Of a stretch of DNA of 64,000 bases, positions 55,866 through 64,000 are shown one piece after another. A program made the translations under genes and the position numbers. The notes beneath the pieces are model-generated. The model was given only the letters and a program-made list of their open reading frames with translations. It searched no databases and was not told where the DNA came from. Origin of the DNA: Marinobacter sp. (lineage in GTDB: Bacteria > Pseudomonadota > Gammaproteobacteria > Pseudomonadales > Oleiphilaceae). Where the stretch lies: positions 558,001 through 622,000 of the forward strand of contig JAGYIS010000004.1 in NCBI GenBank assembly GCA_018402255.1, written 5' to 3'. The number at the start of each line of letters is the position of its first letter. Within the stretch, counting starts at the first letter, position 1.

Positions 55866-56915
55866 ATGAGGTTTCCGGTAAGCAGCGTAACCGTCAGGTT
55901 CAGGCATGTTCTGGCAGGGCTTTTTCTGGGGCTGGCAATGCCTCTGGCCCACGCTGGCTCAGCCACCGCTGAGGCTCCGGATCTCGCTGATGACGCCGCG
56001 ACGGCGATGTCCTGGTTGGAACGATTGGGTCCGGCATTGAACATGACCTCCTATCGTGGAGTATTCGTTTATGCCCGTGGTGATCAGGTGCATTCCATGC
56101 AGATCGCACATCGTTTCCGGAACGGTCAGGTTGAAGAGCGCCTGGTCATGCAGGACGGCGGCAGCGGCGAATTTGTCAGAAAAGGTCTGAATGTTGTGTG
56201 TGTGTTGCCGGATCGGGGGCGGATCAGTCTGAACGAGGTGATTCCCTCTGGGCCATTTGCCGAGGCGTTCAGCAGCCAATTGATGCCGTTCGGTGACTGG
56301 TATCGCCCGCAACTGGTGGGCGAAGACCGCGTGGCAGGGTACGACGTGATGACCATTGCCTTGACTGCGCGCGACGAAAACCGTTACAGCCATCGGTTGT
56401 GGCTCGAAAAAAATACCGGTTTGCTGGTCAAGAGCCACGTGCGTGATGCCGATGGCGAAGTGTTGGAACATTTTCAGTTTACCAGTCTTGAGATTACTGA
56501 CGACATCGCCGATGAAGAATTGGAGGTGCAAACGCAAGGCCGTGAAATTACCCGGACCTTGCAAGCCAGTGACGCCAGTCAGTCGGTGGTCAGCCGGATG
56601 AATGGCTGGACACTCAACTGGCAGCCAGAGGGATTTATGCCGGCAGCAGCACCGCGATCCGGTAAAGGAAAGGCGGTCGCTTTTTCTGATGGTGTGGCGG
56701 CATTTTCAGTCTTTGTTGAGCCGGTCGGGAGTTTGAAAATGCCCACCGGCGCCTCCCGGGTTGGGGCTACCACTATCTACATGCGTGAAATGTCAGTGGC
56801 GGAACGTCCGTTCCTGGTAGCGGTGGTTGGTGAGATTCCTCCCCGAGCGGCGCGTAAAGTTGCCGACGCGGTGGAAATTGACGATATTCTCGCGTTGGAA
56901 CTGTCCGAGCGATGA
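55866..56915 (+). CDS. mucB: Sigma-E regulatory protein RseB/MucB
   Basis: A 349-residue periplasmic protein. After a signal peptide (LAGLFLGLAMPLAHAGSA) comes the LolA-like large domain (TSYRGVFVYARGDQ, LWLEKNTGLLVKSHV) and the small C-terminal MucB/RseB domain (from about 225, GWTLNWQPEGFMP). It binds the MucA tail and shields it from proteolysis, and releases it on sensing lipopolysaccharide or related lipids. The ATG 55866 is preferred to GTG 55851. The mucC start overlaps its stop. Confidence 0.94.
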   Translation: MRFPVSSVTVRFRHVLAGLFLGLAMPLAHAGSATAEAPDLADDAATAMSWLERLGPALNMTSYRGVFVYARGDQVHSMQIAHRFRNGQVEERLVMQDGGSGEFVRKGLNVVCVLPDRGRISLNEVIPSGPFAEAFSSQLMPFGDWYRPQLVGEDRVAGYDVMTIALTARDENRYSHRLWLEKNTGLLVKSHVRDADGEVLEHFQFTSLEITDDIADEELEVQTQGREITRTLQASDASQSVVSRMNGWTLNWQPEGFMPAAAPRSGKGKAVAFSDGVAAFSVFVEPVGSLKMPTGASRVGATTIYMREMSVAERPFLVAVVGEIPPRAARKVADAVEIDDILALELSER

Positions 56916-57361
56916 TCACCGAGACCGGAAAAGTGGTCGGTTTGAAAGATGGCAACGCGTGGGTGCAAACCATTCGAGTCAGCGCCTGTGAAAGTTGCTC
57001 GGCCAGGTCCGGCTGCGGCCAGCGAGCGCTGGCGAAAGTGTCGGGAGGGCGGGCGAATCAGGTGTTGGTCGCCAACACCGCGGGCGCAAAGGTCGGCGAT
57101 GAAGTGGTGATCGGTATCGACGAGCAGTCTTTGTTGCGTGCGTCCCTGGCTGTTTATGGCGCCCCGCTCTTGCTGATGCTCCTGGCGAGTATTGCCGGCC
57201 ATCGTTGGTTTGGTGGCTCGGACGCCGCCGCCATCTCCGGAGCGCTGATCGGTCTGGGGTCGGGTTTCTGGTGGGTGCGGCACTGGCAGTCCCGAAGGGG
57301 CGAACGATATCAACCCCGGATGCTCAGAGTGAACAGTATCCAGTCTGTTGCCTGCCTCTAA
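56912..57361 (+). CDS. mucC: SoxR-reducing system/RseC family protein (MucC)
   Basis: A 149-residue inner membrane protein. The N-terminal cysteine-rich segment (SACESCSARSGCGQRAL) has the four cysteines expected of RseC and could hold an iron-sulfur centre. Two hydrophobic helices follow near residues 70-115. Its start overlaps the mucB stop (ATGA). RseC homologues affect envelope stress and SoxR reduction; the biochemical role is unclear. Confidence 0.9.
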   Translation: MITETGKVVGLKDGNAWVQTIRVSACESCSARSGCGQRALAKVSGGRANQVLVANTAGAKVGDEVVIGIDEQSLLRASLAVYGAPLLLMLLASIAGHRWFGGSDAAAISGALIGLGSGFWWVRHWQSRRGERYQPRMLRVNSIQSVACL

Positions 57362-57442
57362 GCCCTACCGTTTTGTAAGTTGAAAAATGGTGCGGTCGCC
57401 CCAAAATTTAGCGCGTGATTACAAGCACAACAGGGGGTTTAC

Positions 57443-58921
57443 ATGTTGAGAACAAGCGCGACGGCCATCCGGCCAACGCCAGCCAGGAAAGTCCAGCATT
57501 GTTGGGCAGTGTTACTCATGGTGTGTGTTCTGGTGTCGGTGTTCTGGACTCAATCGAGTCAGGCGAGAGGGTTGCCGGATTTTACTGAACTGGTTGAGGA
57601 AAACTCTGGCGCTGTGGTCAACATCAGTACCACCAGCGAACCCAGAAGCGAGGGCTCCCGCTTTCAGGGTTTGCCATTTGACGAGCGGCAGCTCGAACAG
57701 CTTCCGCCGTTTCTTCAGGACTTTTTCAGCGGCCCCCAGTCACCGTTTGGCGGATCGCCCCGGCAACAGCAGCCTCAGCGTTCCATGGGGTCCGGCTTTA
57801 TTGTGTCGACCGATGGCTATGTGCTGACCAACAATCACGTGGTTGAAGGTGCCGATGAAGTCATCGTCAGGCTCAACGATCGCCGTGAATTTCAGGCCAC
57901 CATTGTCGGTACAGACCCCCGTTCCGACATGGCGGTGCTGAAGATTGAAAATGGCGAAGATCTGCCGGTGGTCAAGGTGGGGAGTTCCCGTGACCTGCGT
58001 GTCGGCGAGTGGGTGTTCGCCATCGGCTCGCCGTTCGGGTTTGACTACACCGTCACCGCAGGCATTGTCAGCGCGCTGGGGCGTTCACTGCCTTCCGAAA
58101 ACTACGTTCCGTTTATCCAGACCGACGTCGCCATTAATCCAGGCAATTCTGGTGGCCCGCTGTTCAACCTGGATGGTGAGGTGGTCGGGATCAACTCCCA
58201 GATCTATACCCGTTCGGGCGGCTTTATGGGGGTGTCTTTTGCCATTCCCATCGACGATGCGATGAGCGTCTTCCGGCAGCTTCGCGACCAGGGCAGCGTT
58301 GCCCGGGGCTGGCTGGGTGTTTTGATTCAGGAAGTAAACCGGGATCTGGCCGAGTCGTTCGGGCTCAAGCGCCCCCGGGGTGCCCTGATTGCTGAAGTCA
58401 TGCAAGGGTCGCCGGCCGAAAGGGGTGGGCTGGAATCCGGGGATATTGTGCTTGAGTACAATGAGGACCCGGTTCGTTTGTCTTCAGATCTGCCGCCACT
58501 CGTTGGCCGGACCCCGGTTGGTGAGTCAGCGCGCCTGACGGTGTTGCGAGGCGGTCGGGAAATCAATCTTGATGTGACCATTGGGCGATTGCCGGAAGAC
58601 GGCGAAACGGAAGCATTGCCCGAGGCCGGCAGCAGTGATGAGCCGGCACAGAGCCCCCTTGGCCTTTCGGTCGAACCGCTTACGCCTGAGATGGCCGATG
58701 CCGCCGGCGTTCAGGGTGGCGTTCTGGTGACCCGTATCGGAGAGGGACCGGCCGCCGACGCCGGTATCCGGTCAAGAGATATCATCACCGAAATCAATCG
58801 CCAGCAGGTGCGGTCGCTGGACGATTTTAACAAGGTGACAGGCGATCTGCCGTCCGACCGAGCGGTTTCGGTCAGAGTCGTCCGCGAGGGCCGGGCCATC
58901 TATCTGGTCATGAAGCCCTGA
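57443..58921 (+). CDS. mucD: Do-family serine protease (MucD/DegP)
   Basis: A 492-residue periplasmic protease. After the signal peptide (VLLMVCVLVSVFWTQSSQAR) the trypsin-like domain carries the triad: His in YVLTNNHVVEG (about 132), Asp in TDPRSDMAVLKI (about 162), Ser in NPGNSGGPLFN (about 237). Two PDZ domains follow (GWLGVLIQEVN and LGLSVEPLTPEM). It degrades misfolded envelope proteins and damps the sigma-E response. An intrinsic terminator follows the gene. Confidence 0.96.
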   Translation: MLRTSATAIRPTPARKVQHCWAVLLMVCVLVSVFWTQSSQARGLPDFTELVEENSGAVVNISTTSEPRSEGSRFQGLPFDERQLEQLPPFLQDFFSGPQSPFGGSPRQQQPQRSMGSGFIVSTDGYVLTNNHVVEGADEVIVRLNDRREFQATIVGTDPRSDMAVLKIENGEDLPVVKVGSSRDLRVGEWVFAIGSPFGFDYTVTAGIVSALGRSLPSENYVPFIQTDVAINPGNSGGPLFNLDGEVVGINSQIYTRSGGFMGVSFAIPIDDAMSVFRQLRDQGSVARGWLGVLIQEVNRDLAESFGLKRPRGALIAEVMQGSPAERGGLESGDIVLEYNEDPVRLSSDLPPLVGRTPVGESARLTVLRGGREINLDVTIGRLPEDGETEALPEAGSSDEPAQSPLGLSVEPLTPEMADAAGVQGGVLVTRIGEGPAADAGIRSRDIITEINRQQVRSLDDFNKVTGDLPSDRAVSVRVVREGRAIYLVMKP

Positions 58922-58944
58922 CGCCTTCCGCATAGGCGTTTCTG

Positions 58945-58983
58945 AAGCCCCTGGTGCCTGTAACGACATGCCCGGGGGCTTTT
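58945..58983 (+). terminator. Terminator after mucD
   Basis: AGCCCC and GGGGCT form the stem with a long loop, and the right arm is followed by a short T run. The loop is about 23 bases, so strength is uncertain. Confidence 0.6.
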
Positions 58984-59017
58984 GCTATACTCGTCAGAAT
59001 TTACAATAAACCGGGTC

Positions 59018-61762
59018 ATGGAACGGACCGTAGCGATGACGACCAACAAGGAATTACCCCTCCGCAAACTTCTTCAATTCCGCTATGCCTGGATTGCCTG
59101 GCTCGTGTTTCTGGTGGCCGTGGCGGCAACGCTGTTGCTATGGCAGGTTTCCATACGCCTGGTAGAAGATCGCACTGAAGCCCGGTTCAGAACCCAGTCT
59201 TTACAGCTCAAAACCGCCATTGAAGAACGCTTGCTGAACTATGAGCAAGTGCTGGCCGGCAGCTCGGGTTTGTTCTCGGTGGCTGGCGATGTGACTCGTG
59301 ATCAGTGGCGGGAGTATGTCGACAAGATTGATTTGGACCGTTACTACCCGGGGATTCAGGGCATCGGATTCGTGCAGCGGATCGGTGTGCGTGATATGGC
59401 GGATCATATTGCCTCGGTTCGTGCTGAGGGTGTTTACAACTATCTGGTGAAGCCGCTAGGCACCGGTCCGTATTACTATCCGATGGTTTACCTGGAGCCC
59501 GGCACCCATCGCAACCGGCAGGCGCTTGGCTATGATGCGTTCAGTGATCCGGTGCACCGGGTCGCTATGGAAAAAGCGCGTGATCAGGCTGTGCCGACGG
59601 TCACCGGCAGCGTCGTTCTGGTGCAAGAGGCACTGGCCGAGGATCAGGCCGGGTTTTTGATGTATTACCCGGTCTATCAGGGTGGCGAGATCCCGGACAT
59701 TCGAGCAGAACGGCGCATGATGCTGACCGGCTATGTGTTCAGTGCGTTCCGGATGAACAACCTGATTGATGGTATTGTTGGTCTGATTTCTCCATTTCTC
59801 GATGTCCGTATTTATGACAGTGGTGTTGTCGGTCGGGACACCTTGATGTACGGCTCGAATCTGGGCTCGCTGGATGACGACTTCAGCTTTGAGATGAGCC
59901 AGACCATTTCCCATGGCGGTCGTGAATGGCTGTTGCAGACACGGTCCACTCCCGCCTTTGACTTTCTTGCGGCCGACCCAAGACCGCCCATCGTGCTTGG
60001 TTCCGGATTGGCGATCAGTCTGTTGCTTTGCCTGTTTGTGCTGGCGCTGATTCGCTCCAGGCTGATTGCCCAGATCAGTGCGGGGCGATATCGGGCGATC
60101 ACTGAGGGGGCTGCCAACGTCACCCTGGTGATGGATCGTCAGGGTGTGCCTTTGTATGCCAGCCCATCCAGCCGCGACATACTGGGTTACTGTCCGGACA
60201 CAGTGGACGCCCTGGCGTTTGAGCAGCTGGTGCACCAGGACGACTGGTTGGCCTTGCGGCGCGGATTTGGTGAGGCTATTCGGGCGCCCGGTAAGCAGAT
60301 GCCGGTGGTGCGCGCTCGAATTCGTGACGCCGAAGGGCAATGGCGTGATATGGAAGGTACCTACACCGCCATGTTAAGTGTGCCTGGGGTCAACGGTGTG
60401 GTGTTGAGCCTTCGGGATCTTACCCAGCTTAAAGCGGCCCAGTCTGAGCTGCACCGGCTTGCCTTCTACGACCCATTGACCGGGCTTGCCAATCGCCAGT
60501 TATTCCGTGATCGGCTCAGTCATGTGGTGCGCCGTTGTCGCCGCAGTGGCGAGCCAGCCGCCCTGATGTTTTTGGATCTGGACGGGTTCAAACGTATCAA
60601 TGACACCCTCGGTCATGATGCGGGTGACGAGTTGCTGCAGCAGGTTGCGAGCTGGCTTGAAGGCTGTGTCCGTGAGGAAGATTCGGTGGCCCGCCTGGGT
60701 GGCGATGAGTTCGTAGTGCTGCTGTCCCAGCTCAGTGGTCCGGATGCGGCCACTAAAGTGGCTGAAACCATTCTCCGGCGCCTGTGCCAGCGCATCCGGC
60801 TCAATGATCACGAGGTGGGCATCACCGTCAGTATCGGCATTACCATGATTCCCCATGACAGTGAGGATACTGGCACCCTGATGAAGTATGCCGATCTGGC
60901 CATGTATCGTGCCAAGGAGCTCGGGCGCAACAATTATCAGTTCTTCACGCCGGCGATGAATATCAAGGCGGCGCGCCGCTTGCTGCAACAGGAAGAGCTG
61001 GCGACGGCACTGGATGGCGATCGCTTCGTACTGCATTACCAGCCCAAAATCGACCTGGTCAGCCAGCGAGTAATTGGTGTTGAAGCGTTCCTGCGCTGGC
61101 ATCATCCGGAGAAGGGCCTGGTCTCTGCGCAGCAATTTATCAATCTTGCGGAGGAGACTGGTCTGATCGTCCGCCTGGGTGAACTGGCGTTACGCCAGGC
61201 CTGTATCCAGGTACAGGCTCTTGAACGGGCCGGGTTTGAATCGCTGAAGATGGCGGTCAACCTGTCCGTTCGTCAGCTCACCGACTCCGGCTTTCTGGAC
61301 ATGATTCGGCAGGTGATCACCGAGACCGGCGTGTCGCCGGAACGGCTGGAGCTGGAAATGCCGGCGGAGTTGCTAAACGAAGATCCGCGGATGTTGCGAG
61401 AGCTCCTGGTGTCGCTGAATGATCTCGGGGTGTGCCTGATACTGGACGATTTTGGCACTGGCTCCTGTTCGCTGGTGGCGTTGCAGCAGCTGCCGCTGGA
61501 TGTTATCAAAATTGACCACCGGTTCATTCGAGATATTCCCTACAACGTCAGCGCGACCGATGTGGCGTCTGCGGTGATTGCGTTGGCCAAGAAACTTCAC
61601 CTGACTGTAGTGGCCGAGGGTGTTGAAACCCTGCAGCAGCTGAGTTTCCTGAAATCCGCCGGCTGCGCCCAGTGCCAGGGCAATCTGTTCAGTTATCCGC
61701 TGGATGAGGATGCCCTGATTGGATTCCTGATTCGCCAGTACGAGAAGCCGCTTATTTCCTGA
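59018..61762 (+). CDS. CHASE-PAS-GGDEF-EAL membrane protein
   Basis: About 914 residues. The first helix is near 26-47, a CHASE-type periplasmic sensor at about 60-300 follows (DRYYPGIQGIGFVQRI, MLTGYVFSAFRM), and the second helix is at about 322-345. A PAS domain (about 355-465), a GGDEF domain (about 475-640) and an EAL domain (about 655-905) complete it. The GGDEF motif is intact in RLGGDEFVVLL, so diguanylate cyclase activity is likely. The EAL domain looks altered: EAF replaces EAL, and LELEMPAELL lacks the usual glutamate of ELTE. Net output is therefore probably c-di-GMP synthesis. The start is uncertain between 59018 and 59036. Confidence 0.93.
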   Translation: MERTVAMTTNKELPLRKLLQFRYAWIAWLVFLVAVAATLLLWQVSIRLVEDRTEARFRTQSLQLKTAIEERLLNYEQVLAGSSGLFSVAGDVTRDQWREYVDKIDLDRYYPGIQGIGFVQRIGVRDMADHIASVRAEGVYNYLVKPLGTGPYYYPMVYLEPGTHRNRQALGYDAFSDPVHRVAMEKARDQAVPTVTGSVVLVQEALAEDQAGFLMYYPVYQGGEIPDIRAERRMMLTGYVFSAFRMNNLIDGIVGLISPFLDVRIYDSGVVGRDTLMYGSNLGSLDDDFSFEMSQTISHGGREWLLQTRSTPAFDFLAADPRPPIVLGSGLAISLLLCLFVLALIRSRLIAQISAGRYRAITEGAANVTLVMDRQGVPLYASPSSRDILGYCPDTVDALAFEQLVHQDDWLALRRGFGEAIRAPGKQMPVVRARIRDAEGQWRDMEGTYTAMLSVPGVNGVVLSLRDLTQLKAAQSELHRLAFYDPLTGLANRQLFRDRLSHVVRRCRRSGEPAALMFLDLDGFKRINDTLGHDAGDELLQQVASWLEGCVREEDSVARLGGDEFVVLLSQLSGPDAATKVAETILRRLCQRIRLNDHEVGITVSIGITMIPHDSEDTGTLMKYADLAMYRAKELGRNNYQFFTPAMNIKAARRLLQQEELATALDGDRFVLHYQPKIDLVSQRVIGVEAFLRWHHPEKGLVSAQQFINLAEETGLIVRLGELALRQACIQVQALERAGFESLKMAVNLSVRQLTDSGFLDMIRQVITETGVSPERLELEMPAELLNEDPRMLRELLVSLNDLGVCLILDDFGTGSCSLVALQQLPLDVIKIDHRFIRDIPYNVSATDVASAVIALAKKLHLTVVAEGVETLQQLSFLKSAGCAQCQGNLFSYPLDEDALIGFLIRQYEKPLIS

Positions 61763-61859
61763 TCATGGCAATGGCGGCCGGTAACCGGTAAAATCACGCC
61801 GTTCCCGGACCCGGTAGCGGCCATTCCGGGCTCAACCCTACGTCTTATATGAGTAATCA

Positions 61860-63669
<1,810 letters not shown>

Positions 63670-63684
63670 AACAAAGGCTCCCGG

Positions 63685-64000
63685 ATGGATATTGATTTTC
63701 CGCTGGTACTGGTAGTTCTGACCTTCGCGACTGGATTGATCTGGCTGGCGGATAAAGTGTTTCTCAGGAAGAGGCGGGCGCCGGCCGCTGGCTCTGAAGC
63801 TGCGGCCCAAGGCGATTCACCAGAGAGCGCCGAGCCCTGGTTGGTTGACCTGAGCCGTTCGTTCTTTCCAGTCCTGGCCATCGTGCTGGTTCTGCGTTCG
63901 TTTCTGGTTGAGCCGTTTCAGATTCCCTCCGGATCGATGTTGCCGACGCTTGAGGTCGGAGACTTCATTCTGGTGAACAAGTATGCCTACGGGCTTCGGT
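63685..64000 (+). CDS. lepB: Signal peptidase I, truncated by window end
   Basis: The first 105 residues are present. Two membrane helices lie at about residues 3-21 and 59-76, with a cytoplasmic loop between. The nucleophilic serine is Ser84 in IPSGSMLPTLEVGD. LepB cleaves signal peptides from exported proteins at the outer face of the inner membrane. The catalytic lysine region lies beyond the window. It follows lepA by 15 bases. Confidence 0.97.
   Translation, partial: MDIDFPLVLVVLTFATGLIWLADKVFLRKRRAPAAGSEAAAQGDSPESAEPWLVDLSRSFFPVLAIVLVLRSFLVEPFQIPSGSMLPTLEVGDFILVNKYAYGLR

Overview
The window reads as a stretch of chromosomal core genome from a Marinobacter-like marine gammaproteobacterium. 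This is inferred from the gene families and gene order: min locus, rpsP-rimM-trmD-rplS, rpoE-mucABCD-lepA-lepB, argF with an ABC ATPase, and nadB-sdhE-ygfX-ygfZ. No alignment was run. I saw no rRNA, tRNA, CRISPR array, transposase, integrase or phage gene. No gap between genes exceeds 300 bases; the longest are 26568-26828, 23960-24200 and 18994-19229, and each holds a regulatory signal or hairpin described below.

Layout. 1-3978: end of rimK, an AstE/aspartoacylase-like hydrolase, YjbQ and a chemotaxis receptor. 3997-8419: a leftward operon of a KstD-like flavoprotein and a ThDP enzyme, with a divergent AraC-type regulator and a 22-bp tandem repeat between them. 8457-14911: CBS-PhoH, a START-domain protein, DUF2804, minCDE and a DUF1244-HopJ pair. 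15026-19568: dinB, a GT4 glycosyltransferase-PAP2 phosphatase pair, an aldo/keto reductase and a small secreted protein. 19714-26567: a CoA hydrolase/transferase, a SlyD-like isomerase, the ornithine-lipid pair olsBA and an RstAB-like two-component system. 26829-36177: glpK, argF-ABC ATPase, grxD, DUF1631-TonB, a CNNM/CorC-type protein and a CcsA-like membrane protein. 36336-50947: ffh, rpsP-rimM-trmD-rplS, xerD-dsbC, hom-thrC-recJ, prfB with its programmed frameshift, lysS, ung and an HDOD protein. 51053-64000: ygfZ, ygfX-sdhE, nadB, rpoE-mucABCD, a CHASE-PAS-GGDEF-EAL protein, lepA and the start of lepB.

The most interesting signal is a pair of Pho-box-like arrays with exact 11-bp periodicity. 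One lies upstream of the GT4-PAP2 pair and one upstream of olsBA. Together they suggest a phosphate-starvation membrane-remodelling module: phospholipids replaced by a glycolipid (GT4, with PAP2 as a possible source of diacylglycerol) and by ornithine lipid. This is a hypothesis from sequence.

Six genes (KstD-like, START-domain, minC, rpsP, ygfZ, lepA) are broken by single-base indels, mostly in short homopolymer runs. Because rpsP and lepA are among them, I read these as errors in the assembly rather than real pseudogenes. The prfB frameshift is different: it is the classic regulatory one.
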